From Paraburkholderia caledonica NBRC 102488 (lineage in GTDB: Bacteria > Pseudomonadota > Gammaproteobacteria > Burkholderiales > Burkholderiaceae): a stretch of DNA of 64,000 bases. Within the stretch, counting starts at the first letter, position 1, and every line of letters begins with the position of its first letter. The translations under genes and the position numbers were made by a program. The DNA is taken from positions 1 through 64,000 of the forward strand of contig NZ_BAYE01000008.1 of NCBI RefSeq assembly GCF_000685095.1. Reading direction: 5' to 3'. Positions 16,556 to 24,910 of this stretch are shown piece by piece. The notes below the pieces were generated by a model. It was not told the origin of the DNA and searched no databases. It saw only the letters and a list, made by a program, of their open reading frames with translations.

Positions 16556-16706
16556 TTGTTGAGCGTGCTCGCGATTGGCGGCGGTGACAGGGCCAAAAAA
16601 TCACACCTATGATTTCCCGGCCCGTGTCATACCATCGCGCACGCTCAACGCCCACAGCCATGACCAGTCAATCAGCCAGCCGCTCAGCGCAAGCCGCCAA
16701 AAGACC

Positions 16707-17495
16707 TCAAGCCGACCCGGTCGCTGTCCGATTCCCGACACGCATGAACGAACTCCGCTCAACGATCGCGCCGAACAGCAGCCCAATCGTCGTCCACATG
16801 ATCGCCTGCATGCCGAGTGCAGCCACACGGAATTTCCACAGCAGCGCCGCGGGAAACCCGGCCGGCGTTTCGTCGATCACGGGCATCGACATCTGCACGG
16901 CGGCAATGATGGCGATGAACACAAGTCCGGCCACGATCGAGCCGTTCCATGCACCGAGTTTCATCGCTGCGCGGCGACGGACCTTCAGCGAGAAAACCAG
17001 TGCAGTCAGCGAGATGGCGATCATCAGAAAAAACAGACCCGTGCGCGTTCCGAGCGTCTCCGGGTCGCCGACCGCCGGCGGGTTCGCCGGGTACTTGATG
17101 TTAGGAACGATCACCAGTGCGACGAAAGCGCCGAGCGCGAACCAAGCCGACAACGCACGCGCGCTCATCGCGCCCACTCGCCCGTACGCATAGGCAAACA
17201 CCAGAGAGAACAGCCCGCCGAATGCCGCGCCGTAGGTCACCACGCCGGTCAGCAATCCCAATCCGGCTTGTGTATCGCGACTGACTAACTCCTGCTCATG
17301 CGCGTGCTCGTGCGCGTCCGCACCCGCACCCGCACTGGCGTGCTCATGCTCATGCACTCCACCGTTCCCAGCTTTCTCTTCGAAGGCAATCGCCTGATTG
17401 ACCTGCGGCTCGCCCGCCACTCGCGCAAACGCGAACGTGAGCAGCCCCGCGGCGATGCCTGCAAGCATCCCGCGCAACAACAACTTACCGACCAT
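16707..17495 (-). CDS. cbtA: Cobalt transporter subunit CbtA
   Basis: A 262-residue inner-membrane protein with five to six predicted helices: an N-terminal helix, then a His/Glu-rich loop (HEHEH and HEHAHEQE, about 49-71) suited to bind cobalt, then helices at about 80-105, 110-130, 148-168, 183-205 and 220-240. CbtA was proposed as a B12-regulated cobalt transporter working with the single-helix CbtB. It lies 11 bp after cbtB, with CGGAGC upstream, and the pair is preceded by a cobalamin riboswitch, which makes the assignment strong. Confidence 0.92.
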   Translation of the reverse strand: MVGKLLLRGMLAGIAAGLLTFAFARVAGEPQVNQAIAFEEKAGNGGVHEHEHASAGAGADAHEHAHEQELVSRDTQAGLGLLTGVVTYGAAFGGLFSLVFAYAYGRVGAMSARALSAWFALGAFVALVIVPNIKYPANPPAVGDPETLGTRTGLFFLMIAISLTALVFSLKVRRRAAMKLGAWNGSIVAGLVFIAIIAAVQMSMPVIDETPAGFPAALLWKFRVAALGMQAIMWTTIGLLFGAIVERSSFMRVGNRTATGSA

Positions 17496-17506
17496 GTTCT
17501 GCTCCG

Positions 17507-17728
17507 TTAGTGGCAGGGGAAGCCGAGCAGATGGCGGCCGTCGTGCACGAACTCATGCACGTACATGCCAGGCACTAAAGACGTGGCGCCCTGTTCCGCA
17601 CCGACGAAATACAGCGCGAGCAACAGCAGCAATCCCCCGAACACGGCCCAAGGCAGCAGTTCACGCAACGGAATCGGCGTGGGCTGAATGGTGGGCTGGC
17701 CGGCGGTATCGAAAACAGCTTCAGTCAT
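17507..17728 (-). CDS. cbtB: Cobalt transporter subunit CbtB
   Basis: A 73-residue protein with one transmembrane helix (LLPWAVFGGLLLLLALYFV, about 26-44) and the family's C-terminal metal-binding motif VHEFVHDGRHLLGFPCH, which ends the protein. The start at 17728 is chosen because AGGAG lies nine bases upstream; the longer in-frame reading would run into the riboswitch. Works with CbtA in B12-dependent cobalt import. Confidence 0.93.
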   Translation of the reverse strand: MTEAVFDTAGQPTIQPTPIPLRELLPWAVFGGLLLLLALYFVGAEQGATSLVPGMYVHEFVHDGRHLLGFPCH

Positions 17729-17759
17729 GATGGACATCTCCTGGGGTAGCGCGCCCCGT

Positions 17760-17880
17760 AGTCGATTGCAGAGGAATGATGCGAAGCTCAGGTCTGGCTT
17801 TCGGCTTGTGATGCCGATTACAGTGGCGCGACCGCGCCGGGCTTTCACCGGCTTCCGCGCTTCGCAGTGCGGCTATTCTA
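17760..17880 (-). promoter_or_regulatory. Cobalamin (B12) riboswitch
   Basis: Read on the minus strand, the leader of cbtB contains the conserved order of a cobalamin riboswitch: GGAAGCCGGTGAAAGCCCGG (about 17836-17855), the invariant B12 box GCCACTG (17821-17827) followed by TAA, then GCCGAAAGCCAGACCTGAG (about 17787-17805). It should shut off cbtBA when adenosylcobalamin is plentiful. No run of T follows; the ribosome site of cbtB lies just downstream (17738-17742), so control of translation is more likely than termination. Confidence 0.92.
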
Positions 17881-17944
17881 CGCGCTAAACTTCCGCGCCA
17901 GCTATCACACGGCGACACGAGCGCATATTGACGGGAACTCAAAA

Positions 17945-18535
17945 ATGAAGCTGCGGCTGTTACTGGTCAGCCACGCGCCGACCGCGGCCATGCGCGCGGG
18001 CCGCTTTCCCGCCGACGATCCGCTCGACGCTCGCGGCCTGGGCGAAGCGCAGGCTGCGCGAGCGCGCCGGTCGTTCGCGGACAATGCAAGCGCATTCGTC
18101 AGCCCCGCCGCCTGCGCGCGCGAAACGGCCTTGGCGCTCGGCTTCGCCGCGAAGGTGGACGCCGCGCTCTCGGATATCGACTACGGCAAGTGGCGCGGCC
18201 AACGCCTCAACGATCTCGCCGCGCAAACGCCCGACGCACTGGCAGCCTGGACGCGCGACCCCGACGCCACTCCTCACGGCGGCGAATCGTTCAGTCAAGC
18301 GGTAAAGCGGATCGGCAAGTGGCTCGACGCAATAGACGTTGCGCCAGATGGCGCATCGCACGCTGTTCACGATGTGGTCGCCGTGACGCATGCGCCGCTG
18401 GTCCGCGCGGCGATCGTCCATGTGTTGGGCACATCGCCAGAGGTGTTTTCGCGCATTGAAATCCCACCGCTTGCGGTCGTCGAACTGCAGCGCTCGCAAC
18501 GACGGGGCTGGACATGGCGGCCGGCGTCGTCGTGA
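17945..18535 (+). CDS. Histidine phosphatase superfamily protein with altered RHG motif
   Basis: A 196-residue protein of the phosphoglycerate-mutase/CobC fold. It has the family's general plan: N-terminal phosphate-pocket strand, ALSDIDYGKWRG, the second conserved His in VAVTHAPLVRAA, and HGGESF in the middle. The usual RHG triad is replaced by S9-H10-A (VSHAPT): the nucleophile His remains but the phosphate-binding Arg is lost. It lies divergent to the B12-controlled cobalt genes, so a role like CobC (alpha-ribazole phosphatase) is tempting, but the missing Arg makes catalysis doubtful. The ATG at 17945 is preceded by ACGGGA. Confidence 0.8.
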   Translation: MKLRLLLVSHAPTAAMRAGRFPADDPLDARGLGEAQAARARRSFADNASAFVSPAACARETALALGFAAKVDAALSDIDYGKWRGQRLNDLAAQTPDALAAWTRDPDATPHGGESFSQAVKRIGKWLDAIDVAPDGASHAVHDVVAVTHAPLVRAAIVHVLGTSPEVFSRIEIPPLAVVELQRSQRRGWTWRPASS

Positions 18536-18743
18536 CTCTGGGAACAGTCAAGGCTCATTTATCCGAGACCGACAGACGCCTCGCCTAGAGGCGCAGTGCC
18601 CACGCGAACTGACAAGGCGCTGACCACGCTTTTGTGCCGCCGCACACTGTCCAACTACTGTTCTTTCTCAACGGGCATGCAACTTGCATTCTGGCGATAC
18701 CGGCTGACGGACCTGGCCAATTATTCAATGCTATAACCACGCT

Positions 18744-20261
18744 ATGTCAAAAGACGCTGCCACTCACAAGCCCAACCGCCTTTGCTCAGGAATCGAGGGA
18801 ATCGATGACATCCTGGGAGGCGGCCTCACCCCGCACCGCATGTACCTCGTCGAGGGTGCGCCGGGCACGGGTAAAACCACCCTGGCATTGCAATTTTTAC
18901 TTCAGGGCGCTGAGGAAGGTCAGGCAGGTCTGTACATTACGCTGTCCGAGACGCGTTCGGAACTCATCTCGGTAGCTGATAGCCATGGCTGGGATTTGAG
19001 CCAGTTCCACATTTTGGAACTGCTCTCCGACGAAGGTCTGGATCCGCAATTCGAGCAGACAGTGCTGCATCCGGCCGAGGTCGAACTCGGCGAAACGGTG
19101 CGAAATGTCATCCAGCAAGTCGACGAGATCAAGCCTGTGCGGATCGTGCTCGACAGTCTGTCCGAGTTGCGTCTGCTGTCCCAGAACGCACTGCGCTACC
19201 GGCGGCAAATCCTCGCGTTGAAACGCTATTTCGCCACGCGCGCATGCACGGTCTTGCTGCTCGACGACAATACGTCCGACCCGGGCGACGTGCAACTGCA
19301 CAGCATCGCTCACGGCGTGATCGCGCTCGACAACGTCGTGCACGACTACGGCGGCAATCGCCGGCGCCTGCGCATTGCCAAGATGCGCGGCATCAAGTTC
19401 CGCGAGGGATACCACGACTTCACGCTCGACACCGGCGGCATCCATGTCTATCCGCGCCTCGTCGCGGCTGAACATCACACGCAATTCGATACACATGTGG
19501 TGAGCACTGGCACTGCAGGCCTCGACGCGCTGCTTGGCGGCGGCCTGATACCCGGCACCAATGCACTGTTGATCGGCCCTTCGGGTGTCGGCAAAACCAC
19601 CACCGTGGTTTCGTGCCTTATTGCGGCTCTCGAACGTGGCGAACGCTGCGTCTACTATGTCTTCGACGAAACGCTGGTCACCCTCGTCGCGCGTTGCGCC
19701 ACGGTCGGCATGAATCTGCAGCCCTACGTCGACAATGGACTATTGACGCTGCGTCAGATCGATCCCGCCGAGATCTCGCCCGGCGAATTCGCGAGCGACG
19801 TTCGCACCTCCGTCGAGAAAAGAGGCGTGAAATATGTCGCGATCGACAGTCTCAACGCATACCTGCAAGCAATGCCAGGTGAGCGCTACCTGCTGTTGCA
19901 GATGCACGAATTGCTCGGGTATCTGAACCAGCAAGGCGTCATGACGATGCTCGTGCTGGGACAGCACGGGATTATCGGCGAGGTTCAGAGCGATATCGAT
20001 ATCAGCTACCTGAGCGACGTCGTCATTCTGTTCCGCTATTTCGAACACCACGGTGAAGTGCTGACCGCCGCGACGGCGGTAAAGAGCCGCGCTAGCGCCC
20101 ATGAACGCTCGATCCGCCAGTTCCGGCTCACGAGCCACGGCGTCGAAGTGGGTGAAGCGCTGCGCGACTTCGAAGGCGTGCTTTCCGGCTTGCCGTCTTA
20201 CCGCGGCGCCACGGCGCTACTTGGCTCGACGGAGCGTGTCATCGACACGTCGCGGCAGTAA
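18744..20261 (+). CDS. KaiC-like double RecA ATPase
   Basis: A 505-residue protein with two RecA-type domains in tandem. Domain 1 has Walker A G38-APGTGKTT and an acidic SETRSE stretch; domain 2 has G278-PSGVGKTTTV and FDETLVTL. Both begin with the KaiC-type phrase G(I/L)D-(D/A)-(I/L)LGGGL. Such proteins are KaiC/RAD55 relatives found outside the cyanobacterial clock, usually beside histidine kinases. No KaiA or KaiB gene is near. The neighbour four bases downstream is a hybrid kinase, so the pair probably forms one signalling unit in which nucleotide-driven KaiC assembly controls the kinase or the reverse. Confidence 0.9.
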   Translation: MSKDAATHKPNRLCSGIEGIDDILGGGLTPHRMYLVEGAPGTGKTTLALQFLLQGAEEGQAGLYITLSETRSELISVADSHGWDLSQFHILELLSDEGLDPQFEQTVLHPAEVELGETVRNVIQQVDEIKPVRIVLDSLSELRLLSQNALRYRRQILALKRYFATRACTVLLLDDNTSDPGDVQLHSIAHGVIALDNVVHDYGGNRRRLRIAKMRGIKFREGYHDFTLDTGGIHVYPRLVAAEHHTQFDTHVVSTGTAGLDALLGGGLIPGTNALLIGPSGVGKTTTVVSCLIAALERGERCVYYVFDETLVTLVARCATVGMNLQPYVDNGLLTLRQIDPAEISPGEFASDVRTSVEKRGVKYVAIDSLNAYLQAMPGERYLLLQMHELLGYLNQQGVMTMLVLGQHGIIGEVQSDIDISYLSDVVILFRYFEHHGEVLTAATAVKSRASAHERSIRQFRLTSHGVEVGEALRDFEGVLSGLPSYRGATALLGSTERVIDTSRQ

Positions 20262-20265
20262 CGTC

Positions 20266-21924
20266 ATGGAGCAACGGGTCCTGATTCTCGCGCCTTTTGG
20301 CCGCGACGCCGATGTCATTGCCGAGGTCCTGCACAAGGATCATCGTGTATGCGTGCCGTGCCGCGACGCGGACGCCCTCACCGAGGCCCTCGACGCTGGC
20401 GCGGGTAGCGCGCTTATCGCTGAAGAAGCACTCGCCGGCGAGCATGCGACGCGTCTGTTCCGTTGGCTGGAGCAGCAGCCGGCGTGGTCCGACTTTCCGT
20501 TCATTCTGCTCGCGGCCACGCGCGTGGGGCACCGGTCGGCGCACGGGATCGAAGTGCTGGAGCGCTTGGGGAACGTGGTCGTGCTCGAACGTCCGCTGAA
20601 CTCCGAGACGTTGCGCCGAGCCGTAGCCTCGGCGCTGCGCGCCCGTGCGCGGCAGTATGAATCGCGCCGCCATCTGGCCGAGCGGATCGAAGCGCAGGAA
20701 GCGCTGGTGCAACTGAACGACTCGCTCGAAGGCCGCATCGCCGAACGTACGCACGAGCTCGCCTCAGCCAACAACCGGCTGATGATGGAGATTCATGAGC
20801 GCGCCAAAGTGCAGGCCGTGCTCGTGCAATCGCAGAAGATGGAAGCGCTCGGGCAGCTCACCGGCGGCATCGCACACGACTTCAACAATTTGCTGAACGT
20901 CATCATGGTCAACTCGGAACTGATCTCCCGGGTGAGCAGTGACGAGCGCATTCGCGGTATGGCGGCGACGGTCAAGCGCGCGACCGAACGCGGCGCGAAA
21001 CTGACCGGCCAGTTGCTGACGTTCTCGCGCAATAGCAACCTCGACCTCAAGGCCGTCGACGTCGTCGCGTTGCTGCAAGGCATGCGCGACATCATCACCG
21101 TGTCGCTGGGATCGGGTATCAGCTACAGCAACGACTTCGAAAGCGATGAGATGTGGACGCAGGCCGACGCCAATCAGCTGGAACTGGCCGTGCTCAACCT
21201 GGCCATCAACGCGCGCGATGCAATGCCCGGCGGCGGCCAGCTCAGTGTCCGAGTGAAGCAGCGCACGGCGCCCGATCAGACGCTTGCCGAAGGCCGCTAT
21301 GTCGTGATCGAGGTCACCGATACGGGCTCGGGCATACCGCCCGACATCGTGTCGCGCGTGTTCGATCCGTTCTTCACGACGAAGCCGATCGGCAAAGGCA
21401 CGGGACTGGGCCTCAGCCAGGTGTACGGCATCGCGCGGCAAGCAGGCGGCACCGCGAGACTCTTCAGCGAGGAAGGCGCCGGTACGACGGTCGAGGTGTG
21501 GTTGCCGCTACGCGACCCCGTCGCGCCGCAGGCTGCGGAGGCGTCCAATATCGAAGCGAACGCCGTGGGCGAAAAGCGCGTGCTGGTGATCGAAGACGAC
21601 AGCGAAGTACGCGCCATGCTCGTCGAGTCGCTGAAAATGCTCGGCTACCACGTGACGGAAGCCGCTGACGGGCGAGCCGGACTCAACCGCCTGCGGGACG
21701 ACAACCCCGACCTGCTGATGGTCGACTTCGCGATGCCCGGCATGAACGGCATCGACGTGATCGCCGAGGCGCGCAAGATGCGCAGCGATTTGCCGGTGAT
21801 TCTCGCAACCGGTTATGCCGACATCGACATTTCGGGTCTTGCGGTAGAACGCTGCACGATACTGCGCAAACCTTTTCAGCTCGACGATCTTGCGAGGACG
21901 ATCCGGCTCGGACTGATCGCGTGA
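20266..21924 (+). CDS. Hybrid sensor histidine kinase/response regulator
   Basis: A 552-residue cytoplasmic kinase without membrane helices. Residues 1-125 are a degenerate receiver-like domain with no acceptor Asp at the usual place; 130-190 form a coiled coil; 191-255 are the dimerisation domain with phospho-acceptor H204 in GGIAHDFNNLL; 290-410 are the ATPase with N box NLAINARDAMPGG, G1 DTGSGIP and G2 GTGLGLS; 430-552 are a receiver with D487 in MVDFAMPG and the conserved K of RKPF. The start four bases after the KaiC-like gene follows from spacing and homology; an earlier in-frame ATG lies inside that gene. The ligand is unknown. Confidence 0.9.
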   Translation: MEQRVLILAPFGRDADVIAEVLHKDHRVCVPCRDADALTEALDAGAGSALIAEEALAGEHATRLFRWLEQQPAWSDFPFILLAATRVGHRSAHGIEVLERLGNVVVLERPLNSETLRRAVASALRARARQYESRRHLAERIEAQEALVQLNDSLEGRIAERTHELASANNRLMMEIHERAKVQAVLVQSQKMEALGQLTGGIAHDFNNLLNVIMVNSELISRVSSDERIRGMAATVKRATERGAKLTGQLLTFSRNSNLDLKAVDVVALLQGMRDIITVSLGSGISYSNDFESDEMWTQADANQLELAVLNLAINARDAMPGGGQLSVRVKQRTAPDQTLAEGRYVVIEVTDTGSGIPPDIVSRVFDPFFTTKPIGKGTGLGLSQVYGIARQAGGTARLFSEEGAGTTVEVWLPLRDPVAPQAAEASNIEANAVGEKRVLVIEDDSEVRAMLVESLKMLGYHVTEAADGRAGLNRLRDDNPDLLMVDFAMPGMNGIDVIAEARKMRSDLPVILATGYADIDISGLAVERCTILRKPFQLDDLARTIRLGLIA

Positions 21925-21954
21925 CGCTCGTGCGTCGACATGCGCCGCTAAAAA

Positions 21955-21997
21955 TTCCAATTCGATAGTTTGCTAACGATTGTTTTGGAAATACAAT
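21955..21997 (+). promoter_or_regulatory. Promoter and operator-like dyad of the MarR/efflux operon
   Basis: A -35 TTGCTA (21970-21975) and -10 TACAAT (21992-21997) are separated by 16 bp. The start point would fall at or next to the ATG at 22005, so the MarR mRNA may be leaderless. An inverted repeat TTCCAA (21955-21960)/TTGGAA (21985-21990) straddles the -35 element and could be the MarR operator for autoregulation. Confidence 0.5.
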
Positions 21998-22004
21998 ACC
22001 GGCC

Positions 22005-22550
22005 ATGACGAATCTCGACGCCTTACGCCGCAAAGTGAGCAGCACACTCGTGATCGCTGCCAGAAAGTGGCGGCGCACGAGTCATGGCGTGCTGTCCGCG
22101 TTCAACGTCTCCGAGGCCTGCGCCACGCCGCTGCTCACCGCGAGCCGGCTCGGCGAGGCGGTTCGTCAGGTCACGCTGGCCGATTACATCGGCATCGAAG
22201 GACCTTCGCTCGTGCGCCTGCTAGACCAACTGTGTGCCGCGGGCCTGATGCGTCGCGACGAAGATCCCGAAGACCGCCGCGCCAAAACGGTGGTGCTGAC
22301 AAGAGCGGGCCGCGCGGTGACCGAGAAAATGGAAGAAGAACTGGTCACACTGCGCGCGCAGGCGCTCAAGGGCGTTTCACGCAGCGATCTCGAAGCAACC
22401 TTGCGCGTGCTTGCCGCGTTCACAGCCGATTCCGCGGAAGAGTCCGAAAGCGCCAGCGCCGCGAAGGCAACGCGGTCCGCGAGCCCGGCCAAAAATCCGA
22501 GCCGCCCCAGCCGCACAACTGCGCCACGCAACGTCAACAGATCGGCGTAA
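22005..22550 (+). CDS. MarR-family transcriptional regulator
   Basis: A 181-residue winged-helix repressor. The recognition region TLADYIGIEGPSLVRLLDQLCAAGLM and the wing with RRDEDPEDRRAK are typical of MarR proteins. The C-terminal 40 residues are a Ser/Ala/Arg-rich tail without clear structure, an extension not usual in the family. It opens the efflux operon, six bases ahead of the FUSC gene, and is expected to repress it until a phenolic or aromatic ligand binds. Confidence 0.92.
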   Translation: MTNLDALRRKVSSTLVIAARKWRRTSHGVLSAFNVSEACATPLLTASRLGEAVRQVTLADYIGIEGPSLVRLLDQLCAAGLMRRDEDPEDRRAKTVVLTRAGRAVTEKMEEELVTLRAQALKGVSRSDLEATLRVLAAFTADSAEESESASAAKATRSASPAKNPSRPSRTTAPRNVNRSA

Positions 22551-22556
22551 CGCGTC

Positions 22557-24659
22557 ATGATCTACCCCTCCGTTCGCGACTGGCTGTTCTCGGTCAAGAC
22601 GTTTGCCGCCGCGATGATCGCGCTGTACATCGGTCTGGCGCTCCAGTTACCACGGCCTTACTGGGCAATGGCGACCGTCTATATCGTGTCGAATCCGTTC
22701 GTCGGCGCGACGCGTTCAAAGGCGATCTATCGCGCGCTCGGCACCGCACTCGGCGCGTCGGCGGCTGTACTGCTCGTGCCGCCTTTCGTCGAATCTCCGT
22801 ACCTGTTCAGCGTGATTCTCGCGCTATGGGTCGGCACGCTGCTCTATCTCGCCGTATCGGACCGGACTGCGCGCAGCTACGTGTTCCTGCTCGCGAGCTA
22901 CACGATGCCGATCATCGCGCTGCCCGCGGTCACGAATCCGGCCGGCGTGTTCGATCTTGCCGTTAGCCGCACAGAAGAGATCACCCTCGGCATTGTCTGC
23001 GCGAGCATCGTGGGCAGCGTGCTGTTTCCGAGCCGGCTCGCGCCGACCATCATCGAACGGACCGACGCATGGTTTCGCGACGCCGCGTTCTACGCCACCG
23101 AAACGCTGTCGGGCCGCATCGCGGGCGCGGCGATTTCCGGCGCGCGGCAGCGGCTCGCGACCACCATCAACGGCCTGGAATTGCTGTTGAGCCAACTGGC
23201 CTACGACCACACACGCCCCGACATCCTCACACGCGCGCAGGAACTTCGTGGACGCATGCAACTGCTGCTACCTATCATGTCGTCGCTCGCCGATCCGCTG
23301 CTCGCGCTGTACAACAGTGGTAGCCATAAGTGGCCGGACGGTCTGGAGGCGCTGCTCGCCGACGTCATCAAGTGGTTCAACGCGCCTCTGCCGGCAGCCA
23401 GCGCGGGCAATCATCCGGACGCCGCCGCAGATGCGCTGCGTGAGCGCATTGCAGCGATGCAGCCGCCGCCCGCCGCGCTCGCGACATGGGACGGCGCACT
23501 GCTGTCCAATGCGTTATGGCGCATGACGCAGGTCATCGACGTATGGCAGGACTGCCGCTCTCTGCGCATCATCATCACGCGTGAAGAGGGCTCATGGCGG
23601 CCTCGTTTTCGTCATTGGCGGCTCGGTGGCACCGAGCGCTTCTACGATCGCGGCATGATGTTGTTCTCTACCGGCTCGGCGGCGGCGGCCGTCATTCTCG
23701 CGTGCAGTCTGTGGATCGGCTCGGGTTGGGCAGACGGCGCCAGCGCCGTGACACTTGCCGCGGTAGCCTGCTGCTTTTTTGCCGCGCTCGACGAACCCGC
23801 GCCAATGGTCTTCCGCTTTTTTGTCGCTACAGCTGTCGCCGTGGTGGCGGCAGGCGTCTATCTGTTCGCGGTACTGCCGCACGTGCATGACTTTCCGATG
23901 CTGGTGGTCCTGTTCGCCGCGCCGTTCATTCTCGTGGGCACGCTGATTCCGCGCCCGCAGTTCAACCTGGCCACGGTGCTCGTCGCCGTGAACACCGCCA
24001 CGTTCATCAGCATTCAGGACGCGTACGACGCCAACTTTCTGACCTTCCTGAACAGCAATCTCGCGGGCCTCGCGGGGCTGCTGTATGCGTATCTGTGGAC
24101 GCGAGTCACGCGCCCGTTCGGCGCTGAACTTGCCGCAGCGCGCCTGTTGCGTTCGAGTTGGACCGACGTCGCGTTGACCGCGTCCACGCGGACAATTGAA
24201 GACCCGCGCAATCACGCGGCCCGCATGCTCGACCGTTTGATGCAATTGATCCCGCGGCTTGCGGCGACCGACGACCATCGTCATCCTTCCATCGAAAGCT
24301 TTCGCGACCTGCGCATTGCGTTCAATGCACTCGATCTGCGACGTCTCACGCGCAAGCTCGGCGGCGAAGCGCCGGCCGCGATCGACCACGCGCTCGACGG
24401 CGTGCGCGCCTATTATGAAAACTGCGTGAACCGTCGCTCGCGCGAACCGGTGCCGGACAGCCTGATGTCGTCGATCGATTCGGCTGTTGCGCGCGTCATT
24501 TCACAAGGACTCGCCAATGCCGGCGCGCCGGGCGCGAACTCGCAGGCTCCGGCACGTCATTTGCGCGAAGCGCTGCATGCGCTTGTCGGCTTGCGTCTTT
24601 CGCTATTTCCGGCCACGCTGCAAACACCCACGCCGCCCGCAGCGGAGGCGAACGCGTAA
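22557..24659 (+). CDS. FUSC-family efflux permease (aromatic acid/fusaric acid type)
   Basis: A 700-residue inner-membrane protein with the duplicated FUSC/AaeB plan: a cluster of about six hydrophobic helices in residues 12-160, a cytoplasmic domain, a second cluster of helices at about 360-510, and a cytoplasmic C terminus. The opening phrase VKTFAAAMIALYIGLALQLP and RPYWAMATVYIVSNPF are hallmarks. It should export aromatic carboxylic acids or related drugs together with the DUF1656, HlyD and outer-membrane proteins encoded next. Confidence 0.93.
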   Translation: MIYPSVRDWLFSVKTFAAAMIALYIGLALQLPRPYWAMATVYIVSNPFVGATRSKAIYRALGTALGASAAVLLVPPFVESPYLFSVILALWVGTLLYLAVSDRTARSYVFLLASYTMPIIALPAVTNPAGVFDLAVSRTEEITLGIVCASIVGSVLFPSRLAPTIIERTDAWFRDAAFYATETLSGRIAGAAISGARQRLATTINGLELLLSQLAYDHTRPDILTRAQELRGRMQLLLPIMSSLADPLLALYNSGSHKWPDGLEALLADVIKWFNAPLPAASAGNHPDAAADALRERIAAMQPPPAALATWDGALLSNALWRMTQVIDVWQDCRSLRIIITREEGSWRPRFRHWRLGGTERFYDRGMMLFSTGSAAAAVILACSLWIGSGWADGASAVTLAAVACCFFAALDEPAPMVFRFFVATAVAVVAAGVYLFAVLPHVHDFPMLVVLFAAPFILVGTLIPRPQFNLATVLVAVNTATFISIQDAYDANFLTFLNSNLAGLAGLLYAYLWTRVTRPFGAELAAARLLRSSWTDVALTASTRTIEDPRNHAARMLDRLMQLIPRLAATDDHRHPSIESFRDLRIAFNALDLRRLTRKLGGEAPAAIDHALDGVRAYYENCVNRRSREPVPDSLMSSIDSAVARVISQGLANAGAPGANSQAPARHLREALHALVGLRLSLFPATLQTPTPPAAEANA

Positions 24660-24693
24660 TGCCGCCGCTCAACACCTCTGCTCCCTTCCCGCG

Positions 24694-24903
24694 ATGATCG
24701 GTGAAATAGATATCTTCGGCGTGTTCGTGCCGGCCGTGCTCGTGCTGATGCTGGTCGCCTATCTGATCAACCTCGCCATTCGCACGGCGCTCGCGCGCGT
24801 CGGCTTTTACCGCTTCGTGTGGCATCGCTCCATTTTCGACCTCGGCATCTATGTGCTGGTGCTGGGCGTTGTCGTCGTCGTTTCGCACAGACTCGTTTCG
24901 TGA
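24694..24903 (+). CDS. DUF1656 small membrane protein (AaeX-like)
   Basis: A 69-residue protein with two hydrophobic helices (about 8-30 and 48-66) joined by the charged FYRFVWHRSIFDLGIY loop, the standard signature of DUF1656 proteins. These lie between the permease and the adaptor genes of FUSC efflux systems and are thought to help assemble the pump. The ATG at 24694 was chosen over a longer frame that reads through the end of the permease gene. Confidence 0.93.
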   Translation: MIGEIDIFGVFVPAVLVLMLVAYLINLAIRTALARVGFYRFVWHRSIFDLGIYVLVLGVVVVVSHRLVS

Positions 24904-24910
24904 AATCAAC

